Source of the DNA: an uncultured Clostridia bacterium
GTDB lineage: Bacteria > Bacillota > Clostridia > Oscillospirales > Ruminococcaceae
Reading direction: 5' to 3'
Length of the DNA stretch: 64,000 nucleotides
Assembly: GCA_947631115.1 (NCBI GenBank)
Contig: CANRKB010000001.1
Location: 1 to 64,000 of the forward strand
Position 1 is the stretch's first letter, and each line of letters opens with the position of its first letter. Positions 7,374 to 16,658 of this stretch are shown one piece after another. The notes under the pieces were generated by a model. It did no database searches, had not been told where the DNA came from, and saw only the letters and a list, made by a program, of their open reading frames with translations. Both the position numbers and the translations under genes were made by a program.

Positions 7374-8594
7374 ATGCCCGAAAAAGCAATTCTTGTTTCC
7401 GTAGATACGGGTGAATACGACTGCGATATATCATTAGACGAACTTTCCGAACTTGCTAAAACAGCAGGCGCGGAAGAAACGGCGCGCGTTATACAAAAGC
7501 GCGAAGCATATGAATCGGCAACCGTCGTCGGAGAGGGAAAACTAAGCGAGATCTCCGAGCTTTGCAGGCTGTATTCCGCCGAACTTCTTATATTCGACTG
7601 CGAGCTTACCGCTTCGCAGATAAGAAACATAGAGGACGCGGCGGAAGTCCGAGTTATCGACCGCACAATGCTTATCCTCGATATTTTCGCAGGACGCGCG
7701 GTTTCCGCAGAGGGAAAACTTCAGGTCGAGCTTGCCCAGCTCAAATACCGTCTGCCGAGGCTTATGGGATTAGGCGCGAGCCTTTCGCGTTTAGGCGGAG
7801 GCATTGGCACGCGCGGTCCGGGAGAAACCCAGCTCGAAACCGACCGCCGTCATATCCGCAGGCGCATAGACAAGCTTTCCGAAGAACTTCGCGAGCTTGA
7901 AAAGCGGCGCGGTCTTGCGCGTTCGCGCAGAAAGAAAGACAATGTCCAAGTAGGCGCCGTTGTCGGTTATACAAACGCGGGAAAATCCACGCTGTTAAAT
8001 CTCCTCACGGGAGCGGGAGTTCTTGCGGAAGACAAGCTCTTTGCGACCCTCGACCCGACCGCCCGTTCGGTAGAACTTCCCGATGGGCGAAATCTTGTGC
8101 TTATAGATACCGTAGGGCTTATCCGCAGACTTCCTCACAACCTTGTGGAAGCGTTTAAGTCCACGCTTGAAGAAGCCGCAAGCGCCGATATTATCATTCA
8201 CGTCTGCGACGCTTCCGACCCCGAAGCCGCCGAAAAAGCCGAAGTAACTCTTAAAACCCTTGCAGAACTCGGCGCGGCGGAAATACCCGTCGTAACCGTC
8301 TTAAATAAATGCGATAAAATAAGCGAGGAGCTTCCGACCGATGAAAGCACGGTAAAAATATCCGCGCTTAAAAACGAGGGGATCCCCGAACTTATGCTGG
8401 CAATTTCCCGAAATCTTCCTCAGACCTCGCGCAGAATGAAGCTGCTCTTGCCTTATGAAAAGGCGGGCTTGTCCGCGCAGATACGTCAGAACGGAAAAGT
8501 CTTTTCCGAGGAATATACCGAAAACGGCGTGCTTATTGACGCGCTTGTAGAAAACGCGCTGATAAAGCAAATGAGCAATTATATTGCCGAATGA
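7374..8594 (+). CDS. hflX: Ribosome-associated GTPase HflX
   Basis: A 406-residue GTPase that binds the 50S subunit and splits or rescues stalled ribosomes. It shows the HflX N-terminal domain, the glycine-rich linker (SRLGGGIGTRGPGE, about residue 140), then the G domain: Walker A GYTNAGKS, DKLFATLDPTAR (switch I), DTVGLIRRLP (G3) and NKCD (G4). A short C-terminal domain follows. Monocistronic, with its own promoter and a shared terminator against the convergent kinase-like gene. Confidence 0.95.
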   Translation: MPEKAILVSVDTGEYDCDISLDELSELAKTAGAEETARVIQKREAYESATVVGEGKLSEISELCRLYSAELLIFDCELTASQIRNIEDAAEVRVIDRTMLILDIFAGRAVSAEGKLQVELAQLKYRLPRLMGLGASLSRLGGGIGTRGPGETQLETDRRHIRRRIDKLSEELRELEKRRGLARSRRKKDNVQVGAVVGYTNAGKSTLLNLLTGAGVLAEDKLFATLDPTARSVELPDGRNLVLIDTVGLIRRLPHNLVEAFKSTLEEAASADIIIHVCDASDPEAAEKAEVTLKTLAELGAAEIPVVTVLNKCDKISEELPTDESTVKISALKNEGIPELMLAISRNLPQTSRRMKLLLPYEKAGLSAQIRQNGKVFSEEYTENGVLIDALVENALIKQMSNYIAE

Positions 8595-8602
8595 TATACT
8601 TT

Positions 8603-8636
8603 TGTGTCAAGAGTTTCTCTTGGCACAATTATTTTT
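8603..8636 (+). terminator. Terminator of hflX
   Basis: TGTGTCAAGAG / CTCTTGGCACA with a three-base loop and one G-T pair, then ATTATTTTT. It sits in the 40-base gap between hflX and the convergent gene and overlaps the latter's stop region. Confidence 0.75.
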
Positions 8637-9882
8637 ACCCTAAATCTACCTCGCACGTTCCTATTCCGCGCACTGTCATAAAATGACACGCTCCGTTTCC
8701 GAATATCCTGTCGATGTTCATTCTGAACTGCTTTATATCATCGAACGGCACTATAGCCTGAATAGTACCCTCAAATCCTCCTCCGTGAACTCTGCAAGTC
8801 CCGCGCCTATGAAGCGTTATTTCCGCAGCCTGCAATGCGATAGAAAGCGGCTGGCGGGAAATGTCGTCGGGGGAGTAGACGTCCTGGAGATATTTAAACG
8901 ACGAATCTCCGCTTTCGCGGACGGACGATAAGAAGTCCTCAAACTTGTTGTTTATAAGCGCATGAGCGACTTTTTCCACTCTGTCGTTTTCGCGGAAAAA
9001 GTGTATCGCTCTAAGTACGGCTCTGTCGCCGAACAGCCTGCGAAGCTCCGTGATGTTGAGCATTATGTCGCTAAGCGACAGCGCTCTCAGATTTTCGCAG
9101 TCGAAATAAGCCGCTATCCCGTGCATATCGTCGCTTATCTGCTTGTACAATGCCGCAAGGTCGAGCCTCGGCGCTTCCTTTATTTCGATAATGCACAATG
9201 AATGTTCAAACTGCGTAAAATCGCAGGGAATATTTTCGACGATAGGCGCGTCAATGTCCTTGAAATCAATTGAAGTAAAACCGCCCGACGCGCATGAAAC
9301 CGCCCTCGTCAGCCCGCATGGTCTTTGGAAATAGTTTTCTTCGGCATATTTAGACGCAAGCGCAAGCGTCACGGGTCTGATCTCCCCCTCGTTAAACAGG
9401 TTTGAGAGGATAATTCCCGTCAGCACTCCGAACGCCGCCGCGCTGCCGAGTCCCGAGCCTCTGAAAAGCGTCGAGGTCGTATAAGCGCGAAAGCCGCCGA
9501 TGTTGTATCTTTTCTTGGTGAAATATTTCAGAACCCCGCGTATAAGTCCCGACGAGCAGTTCTTGTCGGCGGGCTTTACTTCGAGGTCGCCGAGAGCAAT
9601 TTTGTCCTCGGGCAGCCCCTCTGACTTTATCGTTATAAACCCGTCGTCAGTCGCTTCTACCGCGGCGATTATATCAAGGTCAACTCCCGCCGCGAAAACC
9701 TTTCCGCAGTTCTGCTCGGTGTGGTTTCCGCATATTTCGGTCGTTCCGGGAGTAGAGAAAAACCTTAGCTCACCGTGTTCGCCGAAATATTCCGAAAATC
9801 CCTTTTTAAGCTCGTCATAGCGCTTTATCTGCTTTTCGGGACATTCATAGATATTTTCAAGCTTCTTTACTATAGGGCGCAT
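8635..9882 (-). CDS. Galactokinase-family (GHMP) protein lacking catalytic residues
   Basis: A 415-residue protein with the full length and order of clostridial galactokinase. The GHMP ATP-binding loop is kept (RGSGLGSAAAF, about residue 150) and the C-terminal HGGGFEGTIQA motif is present. The galactokinase signature, normally PGRTEIGGNHTDHQ, reads PGTTEICGNHTEQN: the catalytic Arg is Thr and the sugar-binding Asp is Glu. The second motif, normally PCGxMDQ with the catalytic base Asp, reads PCGLTRA. Both residues needed for phosphate transfer are therefore gone. It may bind ATP or sugar as a regulator, or act on another substrate. Neighbours (hflX, rodA) give no sugar context. Confidence 0.85.
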   Translation of the reverse strand: MRPIVKKLENIYECPEKQIKRYDELKKGFSEYFGEHGELRFFSTPGTTEICGNHTEQNCGKVFAAGVDLDIIAAVEATDDGFITIKSEGLPEDKIALGDLEVKPADKNCSSGLIRGVLKYFTKKRYNIGGFRAYTTSTLFRGSGLGSAAAFGVLTGIILSNLFNEGEIRPVTLALASKYAEENYFQRPCGLTRAVSCASGGFTSIDFKDIDAPIVENIPCDFTQFEHSLCIIEIKEAPRLDLAALYKQISDDMHGIAAYFDCENLRALSLSDIMLNITELRRLFGDRAVLRAIHFFRENDRVEKVAHALINNKFEDFLSSVRESGDSSFKYLQDVYSPDDISRQPLSIALQAAEITLHRRGTCRVHGGGFEGTIQAIVPFDDIKQFRMNIDRIFGNGACHFMTVRGIGTCEVDLG

Positions 9883-9962
9883 AATAGTTATGTCTCCTTT
9901 AAGTTTGCATTTTTTATTTTTATGACAATTCGCTATTTAGTTTGTGCGTCAAACGGGCGTGT

Positions 9963-11117
9963 TCAGTAGAACATATGTTTTTCTTTTTCCCTATGAGCTG
10001 AAACGCTAAGCACAAGCCCTATACAGACATACACCATAATTATAGCCGTACCGCCTCTGCTTATAAACGGAAGCGGAATTCCGATAACGGGTACAACGCA
10101 AAGCACAACTCCGATATTTATCACGCAGTGGAAGAATATCATTGCGAAAACGCCTATGCACATAAGCTTTCCGAGGTTAGTCTGCGCGCCCGAAGCGTTT
10201 GACAGCAGCTTCAGGCATAAGAGTGCGAGCATTATCACAAGCGCCATACAACCGATAAATCCGAGCGTCATTCCGATATATGCGAAAATGAAGTCGTTTG
10301 AAAGCTCCGAGGTATAGTGATAGCTTTCTTGGTTAAAGCCAAGACCCGAAAGCTGCCCCGAGCCTAAAACTATAGTGCCGTTGTATTGCTGATAGAACTT
10401 GTCGAGCTTTTCTGCTTCCTGCATATCTTTGTTGAACAGGATAAGAAAACGCGTTTTGTGATGATCTTCCATAAGGAAATTCCACGCAAATAGACCCACC
10501 AGCGGTATGCTTGCTATTCCCGCAACAAGATACTTCCAGGAAATGCCCGACATAAACAGCATACAAATAAAAATGAACAAAAACACAAGCGCCGAGCCTG
10601 CGTCTTTTTGCAGCATAATAAGCGCTACGGGCGCTAACCCGTGTATGCAGACAAGCAGCAGATGCTTTGGAGAATTTATGTTTTCTCCGACCTTTGAGAT
10701 ATGCGTCGCAAGGGTTATTATAAACACAAACTTCAATATCTCCGACGGCTGGATCGTGATAAATCCGAAATCAAGCCACGCAACGTCGTCGTCGCGCTGT
10801 ATTCCGAGCGGCGTGAACAGCAATAACTGCAATATTACCGCAACAGGCGCCATAACGAACCACATCTTCGACAAGAACCTATAGTCTATAAGGCTTACAA
10901 CAAAACAAACCGTGATTCCGATAACAGACGCCGCGACCTGCGTTGTGAAAAAGCTTTCCTTGATAAACGGTTTAACGCCGCCGTCGCTTATATACCCCGT
11001 CTGCGTCATAGAGTACATTATATACAGGTCAAACAGCGTGAGCGCAAGACATATCAAAGGAAGAATTTTATCAACGTGTTTGAAATAATCGCGTAAATAA
11101 CTTAAAACAGTTTTCAT
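9963..11117 (-). CDS. rodA: Peptidoglycan glycosyltransferase RodA (SEDS family)
   Basis: A 384-residue multi-pass membrane protein of the FtsW/RodA/SpoVE family, about ten hydrophobic segments, polymerising lipid II during side-wall growth. The family ends with a conserved loop and helix, here PLPFISRGGTAIIMVYVCIG; FITIQPSEILKF is the conserved PSE region. It works with a class B penicillin-binding protein; a candidate partner, PBP2, lies far away at 49.1 kb with mreBCD. RodA is preferred over FtsW because of the short N-terminus, but the paralogue call is not certain. Confidence 0.85.
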   Translation of the reverse strand: MKTVLSYLRDYFKHVDKILPLICLALTLFDLYIMYSMTQTGYISDGGVKPFIKESFFTTQVAASVIGITVCFVVSLIDYRFLSKMWFVMAPVAVILQLLLFTPLGIQRDDDVAWLDFGFITIQPSEILKFVFIITLATHISKVGENINSPKHLLLVCIHGLAPVALIMLQKDAGSALVFLFIFICMLFMSGISWKYLVAGIASIPLVGLFAWNFLMEDHHKTRFLILFNKDMQEAEKLDKFYQQYNGTIVLGSGQLSGLGFNQESYHYTSELSNDFIFAYIGMTLGFIGCMALVIMLALLCLKLLSNASGAQTNLGKLMCIGVFAMIFFHCVINIGVVLCVVPVIGIPLPFISRGGTAIIMVYVCIGLVLSVSAHREKEKHMFY

Positions 11118-11249
11118 CTTGCTCCAAAAAAATAAACTAAAAATTCCTACACATTATTTATTATATACTTTTTTAATTATATTTTCAATAGCAATATTAA
11201 ATAAAATTCCTAACAATTACACTTAAATTTACGCTAAATGTATAAAACA

Positions 11250-11760
11250 GAGGCTAGACGTGTTATGCGCTTCGCGCATAACGCTGCCAGAAGCTAGAGG
11301 CTAGAAACTGTTACGAGCGGCGAAGCGCTTTTCCATTCAAACAACCTAACGGGCGGCGACACGAAAGTTTTTTGAAAGGGGAGCGCAGCTAGAAGCTAGA
11401 AGCTAGAAGCTAGAGGCTAGAAACTGTTTTGAGCGGCGAACAACGTAAAAATCAAAGCCACACAACGGGCGGCGACACGAAAGTTTTTTGAAAGGGGAGT
11501 CCAGAGGGGAAAAATTTTTTTCAAAAAATTTTTCCCCTCTGGCAGGGGTACGGGGGCAGCGCCCCCGTCGCGTCAGCAAGCGCTAAAGGGTGCGGGGAAA
11601 ACAAGAGTTTTCCCCGCATTGCCTTTTCAAATGCAAGCATTTGAAAAGGCAATCCTAGGAGAGGTTTTGAGCGGGAAGCCACCTTTGAAATGCATTTACC
11701 TTGGAGCGGGAATGATATTCTCCCATTTGAGCGGGAATGATATTCTCTCATTATTGAGTG
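11250..11760. repeat. Composite intergenic repeat
   Basis: No gene. Contains TAGAAGC/TAGAGGC 7-bp arrays (11285-11310, 11390-11430), the GAGCGGCGAA module twice, the CCAGAGGGG...CCCCTCTGG hairpin at 11501-11542, a GGGGGCAGCGCCCCC palindrome, a GCGGGGAAAAC / GTTTTCCCCGC hairpin (~11591-11620) and a CCTTTTCAAATGC / GCATTTGAAAAGG palindrome (~11623-11650). 11700-11755 has a 'gagcgggaatgatattctc' direct repeat. The modules are in reverse order to the copy at 12.0 kb, so the two copies face each other. Confidence 0.75.
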
Positions 11761-11779
11761 GTTTTAAACAAAAGGCGCA

Positions 11780-11815
11780 TTTCCAAAAGGAGTGCGCCTT
11801 TTTGTTACGTTGCTT
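11780..11815 (+). other. Hairpin AGGCGCA...TGCGCCTTTTT, possible terminator
   Basis: AAAAGGCGCA and TGCGCCTTTTT flank 'tttccaaaaggag'. It resembles a terminator, but no gene reads into it within the window; it may be a remnant carried by the repeat. Confidence 0.45.
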
Positions 11816-11879
11816 TGACTGAAACGCGCACAACCATTTTGAGCTTCTCTCATTTTCCACTGTAGATAAACCAAACCGC

Positions 11880-12165
11880 GGAGGGAACCTGCCGGTTCCC
11901 CCGCTCCCCCTCCAGCGGTTTTCCGTTTCAAATGCAAGCATTTGAAACGGAAAATTGGGGAAAACTCTTGTTTTCCCCAAACCCTTTAGCGCTGGCTTGC
12001 GCCGTTTCGCGGCTTCGCCGCGACCAGAGGGGAAAAATTTTTTGAAAAAAATTTTTCCCCTCTGGACTCCTCTTTCAAAAAACTTTTGCGCCGCCGCCCT
12101 TTGTGTGGTTTTGGTTTTAACGTTGTTCGCCGCTCTGAACAGTTTCCAGCCTCCGGCCGGAATGT
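11880..12165. repeat. Composite intergenic repeat, opposite orientation
   Basis: No gene. Palindromic TTTCAAATGCAAGCATTTGAAA (11928 on), GGGGAAAAC / GTTTTCCCC hairpin, CGCGGCTTCGCCGCG palindrome, then the CCAGAGGGG...CCCCTCTGG hairpin at 12024-12065 and the 'ttcaaaaaactttt' module. A long open frame across it (11955-12527) is only repeat sequence read through. Confidence 0.75.
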
Positions 12166-12172
12166 CTATACA

Positions 12173-12212
12173 CACAAAAGCGCCCCGTCTAAACAGACAG
12201 GACGCTTTAATT
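12173..12212 (-). terminator. Terminator of the fatty-acid operon
   Basis: Read leftward: AGCGTCC-TGTC ... GACG-GGGCGCT with two G-U pairs, then TTTT. It lies ~20 bases after the acpP stop. Confidence 0.7.
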
Positions 12213-12232
12213 GTTTTGCTGCTAAGAACTTA

Positions 12233-12466
12233 TTACTGCTTATCCTCAACATACTTTACAATATCGCCGACGGTCTTGATATTCTCAACCTCGTCCTCGG
12301 GAATCTCTACCGAGAACTCGTCTTCAATAGCCATTACAAGGTCAACTACGTCGAGCGAATCAGCTCCGAGGTCGTCTGTTATTACAGAAGCCTCAGTAAT
12401 GCTGTCCTTATCGGCAACATCAAGCTGGTCTGCAATAATGTCTCTTATTTTCTCAAAAATTTCCAT
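12233..12466 (-). CDS. acpP: Acyl carrier protein
   Basis: A 77-residue acidic carrier of the growing acyl chain. The phosphopantetheine site is the Ser of [13 protein letters not shown] 12466 is chosen because GGAGG lies 8 bases before it; an in-frame TTG further out lies inside that ribosome site. Last gene of the fab/acc operon, about 120 bases after accA, with a terminator behind it. Normal length. Confidence 0.96.
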   Translation of the reverse strand: MEIFEKIRDIIADQLDVADKDSITEASVITDDLGADSLDVVDLVMAIEDEFSVEIPEDEVENIKTVGDIVKYVEDKQ

Positions 12467-12588
12467 TGTTATATCCTCCAAAATATTTTTACCAAAAACT
12501 TCTTGGCTTTGTCAAGTTATATTATAAATCATCTTTACAAAATAATCAAGAGCAATTTAACAAAAATTGCTGGTAAATATTACTGAAA

Positions 12589-13392
12589 TTATTCGGTAAA
12601 CATACCAATTTTTCTAAATTTTTTGTAACGGTTTTCCGTGAGCTTGTCTGCCGGCACGGTTTTAAGCCTTGCTACAGCGTCCACGAGATACTCGTAAATG
12701 CTGTCTGCGGTCTGTTCGGGATTTGACTGCGCGCCGCCGTCGGGCTCTTTTATTATCTTGTCGCACACTCCGAAGCGCGAAAGGTCTTCAGCTGTTATCT
12801 TCAGTATCTCGCAAGCTTCTTTTTCTTTAGAGCCGTCTTTCCAAAGTATAGACGCCGCGCCGCGCGGAGAGATAACCGAATAAAGCGCGTTTGAGAGCAT
12901 CGCCAGCTCGTCGCATACCGCAAGCGCAAGAGCGCCGCCGCTTCCGCCTTCTCCCAAAACTACCGAGATAACGGGCGTTTTAAGCGTCATAAATTCGGCA
13001 AGGTTTTTCGCGATCGCTTCGCCCTGACCGCGTTTTTCAGCCTCTATCCCGCAGTATGCACCCGGCGTATCCACAAGGCAGATAACGGGACGGTGGAATT
13101 TTTCCGCCTGCCTTGCCAGTCTCAATGCCTTTCTATAGCCTTCGGGGTGGGGCATTGAAAAATTCGTGCGGCGGTTTTCGTCGAGAGTTTTGCCCTTGAC
13201 CTGCGCCAATACCGTAACAGGCACGTCGCTTAAAAACCCTATGCCGCCGATTATAGCCGCGTCGTCGCCGAAAAGCCTGTCGCCGTGAAACTCCATAAAC
13301 CTCGTGAAAATTGCGGGGATATAGTCGTTTACGGTGGGGCGGTTTTTATTGTGAACTATTTCCATTCGCTCCCAGGCGGATAAATTATTCAT
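12589..13392 (-). CDS. accA: Acetyl-CoA carboxylase carboxyltransferase subunit alpha
   Basis: A 267-residue subunit that with AccD moves the carboxyl group from biotin to acetyl-CoA, making malonyl-CoA. Recognisable parts are FHGDRLFGDD, GIEAEKRGQGEAI and GEGGSGGALAL (oxyanion region). It is shorter than the E. coli protein (319) at the N-terminus, as usual for clostridial versions. 22 bases separate it from accD. Confidence 0.95.
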   Translation of the reverse strand: MNNLSAWERMEIVHNKNRPTVNDYIPAIFTRFMEFHGDRLFGDDAAIIGGIGFLSDVPVTVLAQVKGKTLDENRRTNFSMPHPEGYRKALRLARQAEKFHRPVICLVDTPGAYCGIEAEKRGQGEAIAKNLAEFMTLKTPVISVVLGEGGSGGALALAVCDELAMLSNALYSVISPRGAASILWKDGSKEKEACEILKITAEDLSRFGVCDKIIKEPDGGAQSNPEQTADSIYEYLVDAVARLKTVPADKLTENRYKKFRKIGMFTE

Positions 13393-13414
13393 AATTTTCT
13401 CCTTTTAAAGCCTT

Positions 13415-14323
13415 TTATTCTTCGTTCTTGACGGGCTTGTTCCCTCTCTCTTTGGGAAATCCGTGAAGCTTTAATATGTTTGAGAGCCTTCTCCTCATCA
13501 TTCCGCGCTCGACTATCATATCCACAAACCCGCAGTCCTGCTGAAACTCAGCCGACTGAAAATCGTCGGGCAGGCGCTGGCGAATGGTGTCCTCAATAAC
13601 TCTTCTTCCCGCAAAGCCTATAAGAACTTTCGGCTCGGCAATAGTTATATCTCCGAGGCTCGCAAACGACGCCGTAACTCCTCCCGTCGTCGGGTCGGTC
13701 ATAACCGCTATATAAAGTCCCCCCGCGTCGCTGTGGAGCTTTACCGCGCCGCTCGTCTTTGCCATCTGCATGAGCGATACTATGCCCTCCTGCATTCTTG
13801 CTCCGCCCGAAGCGGTAAACATAATCACGGGCAGTTTCTTTTGAGTCGCATATTCAAAAGCGCGCGTTATTTTTTCTCCGACAACGCTTCCCATGCTCGC
13901 CATCATAAAATGGCTGTCCATTATGCCTATAACGCATCGATACCCGCGGATAGTACATTCTCCCGTAACGATAGCCTCGTTGGTATGACAATCCGACGCG
14001 CACTTCTGCACTTTTTCCTCATATCTCGGAAATCCTATGGGATTCAGAGAATGAAGATTTTCGTCAAAGGGGATGAAGCTCCCCTCGTCCGCCGTCATTT
14101 CAAGGCGTTCCTGCCATGTAAGCCGCGCGTGGTAGTTGCACTTGGGGCAGACTTTTCTGTTGTTTACAAACTCGTCGTTGTAAAAAACATTAGAACAGCG
14201 CGGACATTTAAACAGCAGATCCTGCGGTATCTCAACGTCCCTGACTTCATTTTTGTCGGGGGAGTTGTGGCTGTCGTCCGTAAAACGCGCCTTTACTACC
14301 TTGAACAGTTCTTCGATGTCCAC
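13415..14323 (-). CDS. accD: Acetyl-CoA carboxylase carboxyltransferase subunit beta
   Basis: About 302 residues. The N-terminal zinc ribbon (CPRC...CPKC) precedes the crotonase-like carboxyltransferase fold with GGARMQEG and DPTTGGVTASFA. I place the start at GTG 14323, 9 bases after AAGGAG; a GTG at 14332 overlapping the accC stop is also possible but directly abuts the ribosome site. Partner of accA, which follows. Confidence 0.93.
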   Translation of the reverse strand: MDIEELFKVVKARFTDDSHNSPDKNEVRDVEIPQDLLFKCPRCSNVFYNDEFVNNRKVCPKCNYHARLTWQERLEMTADEGSFIPFDENLHSLNPIGFPRYEEKVQKCASDCHTNEAIVTGECTIRGYRCVIGIMDSHFMMASMGSVVGEKITRAFEYATQKKLPVIMFTASGGARMQEGIVSLMQMAKTSGAVKLHSDAGGLYIAVMTDPTTGGVTASFASLGDITIAEPKVLIGFAGRRVIEDTIRQRLPDDFQSAEFQQDCGFVDMIVERGMMRRRLSNILKLHGFPKERGNKPVKNEE

Positions 14324-14328
14324 TATGC

Positions 14329-15678
14329 TCACTCCTTCATAATGTCAACGCGGTTCAGAAATCCGTTGTCGAAATCCCCGCGCACGAAATTTTCATTCTT
14401 CAAAAGCGCAAGCTGGAAATCAATGTTCGTTTCAATTCCGTCTATGACAAATTCCGCCAGCGCAACGCGGGCTTTCATTATCGCCTCGTCGCGGTCAGTG
14501 CCTTTTACAATAAGCTTTGCTATCATACTGTCGTAATACGGCGGTATCTCATATCCCGCGTATACGGCGCTGTCTATTCTCACATTAAAGCCGCCCGGAG
14601 CGTGAATCGACTTTACAAGTCCGGGGCAGGGTCTGAAGTTTCTTCTCGGGTTTTCGGCGTTTATGCGGCACTCTATCGCGTGACCGCTGAGCTTAACGTC
14701 GTCCTGCGTAAACCAAAGTTTTTCGCCCGAGGCAATGCGTATCTGCGCTTTTACAAGGTCAATGCCCGTTACAAACTCTGTCACGGGGTGTTCGACCTGA
14801 ATACGCGTATTCATTTCCATAAAGTAGAAATTCTTGTCCTTGTCAACAAGAAACTCTATCGTCCCCGCGTTTCTGTAGCCGCTGACCTTTGCCGCGCTGA
14901 CCGCCGCTTCGCCCATTCTCCTGCGGAGGTCGTCCGTCATAATGGGGCTGGGGCTTTCTTCGAGAACTTTCTGGTTTCTCCTTTGAAGAGAACAGTCACG
15001 CTCTCCGAGATGTACGACGTTTCCGTAGTTGTCGCAAAGAAGCTGAACTTCAATATGCCTCGGGTTTACGACAAACTTTTCGATATAAAGCCCGCCGTTT
15101 CCGAAGCAGGCTTCCGCTTCGGCGCTTGCGGATAGGAAATTGCTTTCGAGAGCGTTTTTGTTTTCAACAAGACGTATCCCTCTGCCGCCGCCGCCCGCCG
15201 TAGCCTTTACCATAACGGGATAGCCTATCCTGTCGCATACCTCGTATGCTTCTTCGAGAGTTTTTACAATACCGTCCGAGCCGGGTATTACGGGAACTCC
15301 CGCTTCTATCATGGTTTTACGCGCGTTCGCCTTGTCGCCCATTTCGTCCATGACCTGCGGAGTAGGACCTATAAAGGTTATCCCGCATTTCTCGCAAAGC
15401 CGCGCAAAATCTGCGTTCTCCGACAAAAATCCGAACCCGGGGTGAATAGCGTTAGCTCCCGTCGCTTCACATGCGGCGATTATAGATTTTGTGTTCAAAT
15501 AACTGTCCTTAGACGGCGCGGGACCTATGCAGACAGCCTCGTCCGCTATCTGCGCGTGGAGCGCGAATTTGTCCGCAGTGGAATAAACCGCAACGGTTTT
15601 TATCCCAAGCTCGCGGCAGGCTCTCATTATTCTTATCGCGATCTCGCCGCGGTTTGCAATAAGTATCTTGTTAAACAT
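14329..15678 (-). CDS. accC: Biotin carboxylase
   Basis: A 449-residue ATP-grasp enzyme carboxylating biotin on AccB. Intact landmarks: [16 protein letters not shown] at the N-terminus, the glycine-rich ATP loop [23 protein letters not shown] and [16 protein letters not shown]. Full family length. Sits between fabZ and accD on the fatty-acid operon. Confidence 0.97.
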   Translation of the reverse strand: MFNKILIANRGEIAIRIMRACRELGIKTVAVYSTADKFALHAQIADEAVCIGPAPSKDSYLNTKSIIAACEATGANAIHPGFGFLSENADFARLCEKCGITFIGPTPQVMDEMGDKANARKTMIEAGVPVIPGSDGIVKTLEEAYEVCDRIGYPVMVKATAGGGGRGIRLVENKNALESNFLSASAEAEACFGNGGLYIEKFVVNPRHIEVQLLCDNYGNVVHLGERDCSLQRRNQKVLEESPSPIMTDDLRRRMGEAAVSAAKVSGYRNAGTIEFLVDKDKNFYFMEMNTRIQVEHPVTEFVTGIDLVKAQIRIASGEKLWFTQDDVKLSGHAIECRINAENPRRNFRPCPGLVKSIHAPGGFNVRIDSAVYAGYEIPPYYDSMIAKLIVKGTDRDEAIMKARVALAEFVIDGIETNIDFQLALLKNENFVRGDFDNGFLNRVDIMKE

Positions 15679-15700
15679 TTACTTCTCGCTCCAATTGTAT

Positions 15701-16141
15701 TTACTCGGTCTTAGGGTCTGAAACGGCAAAGGAAATTTCCGCCGTAACCACCTTTTTCCCGTTTACCTTTGCGATAGCTTTTCCAAAGCCTATCGGACCT
15801 TTCTTTTCGGTCATTTCCACAGACAGCTCAAGAGTGTCTCCCGGCAATACCTGTCCGCGAAAACGCGCCTTGTCTATCCCTGCAAAGAACGCAATTTTCC
15901 CCTTGTTTTCGGGCAGCGACAGCGCGCAGACCGCTCCCGCCTGAGCGAGCATTTCTATCATCAATACTCCGGGAGTTACGGGCTGGCCGGGGAAATGCCC
16001 CTTAAACCAGTATTCGTCGGGCTTCAGATATTTCTTTGCCGTGACCTTTACGCCCGGTTCAAGCTCCGTTACTTCGTCAATGAGCAAAAACGGGTCGCGG
16101 TGGGGGATGATTTCCTTTATCTGTTCCAAATCAAGCGTCAT
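15701..16141 (-). CDS. fabZ: 3-hydroxyacyl-ACP dehydratase FabZ
   Basis: A 146-residue hot-dog-fold dehydratase of fatty-acid elongation. The catalytic His is in GHFPGQPVTPGVLMIEMLAQ and the catalytic Glu is the Glu of that segment. The IPHRDPFLLIDEV start is typical. 9 bases separate it from accB. Confidence 0.96.
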   Translation of the reverse strand: MTLDLEQIKEIIPHRDPFLLIDEVTELEPGVKVTAKKYLKPDEYWFKGHFPGQPVTPGVLMIEMLAQAGAVCALSLPENKGKIAFFAGIDKARFRGQVLPGDTLELSVEMTEKKGPIGFGKAIAKVNGKKVVTAEISFAVSDPKTE

Positions 16142-16150
16142 ATTTTCACC

Positions 16151-16639
16151 TTATTCTATCTTCATTATCTTCTGGTCAAATTCTACAGTATCGCCGTCGT
16201 TTACATATATCTCGGCAACTCTTCCCGAAAATTCGCTCTGAACCTCGTTCATAAGCTTCATGCTTTCAATTATGCACACAACGTCGCCCTCTTTTATCGT
16301 GTCGCCTACTCTTACAAACGGCGGCTTTTCGGGAGCGGGGGAGGTGTAGAAAGTTCCGATTATCTTCGACTTTATAAACTTTCCGCTTTCGCACTGTGAA
16401 ACCGCTGTATTCTGCGCGGCGGGCTGCTGCGCCTGGGGAGCGGTATATCCCGTCATAACGGGAGCCGCCTGCGCCGTTTCTTTATAAGGGCGCTTTCCCT
16501 CTATAACTATATCCAGTTCTTCCGTGCTTATTTTGATCTTGGAAAGGTCGTTTTCCTTTACTATCTTTGCCAGAGCCTCTATACATTCTACGGTGTCTTC
16601 TATAACGGTCGGCTCTTTTTCTTTGTCTTTCAAATTCAT
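16151..16639 (-). CDS. accB: Biotin carboxyl carrier protein of acetyl-CoA carboxylase
   Basis: A 162-residue protein. The biotinylated Lys is in ESMKLMNEV (the usual EAMKLMNEV with Ala to Ser). An Ala/Pro/Gln-rich linker at about residues 55-90 joins the N-terminal part to the biotinyl domain. ATG 16639 has AAGGAG 7 bases upstream, so the longer open frame is not used. Between fabF and fabZ. Confidence 0.95.
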   Translation of the reverse strand: MNLKDKEKEPTVIEDTVECIEALAKIVKENDLSKIKISTEELDIVIEGKRPYKETAQAAPVMTGYTAPQAQQPAAQNTAVSQCESGKFIKSKIIGTFYTSPAPEKPPFVRVGDTIKEGDVVCIIESMKLMNEVQSEFSGRVAEIYVNDGDTVEFDQKIMKIE

Positions 16640-16658
16640 CGTCGTTCTCCTTTTTAAT

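Noticed and set aside
11955..12527. Open frame of 190 codons across the 12.0 kb repeat and acpP antisense
   Set aside because: Made of repeat palindromes and the reverse strand of acpP.
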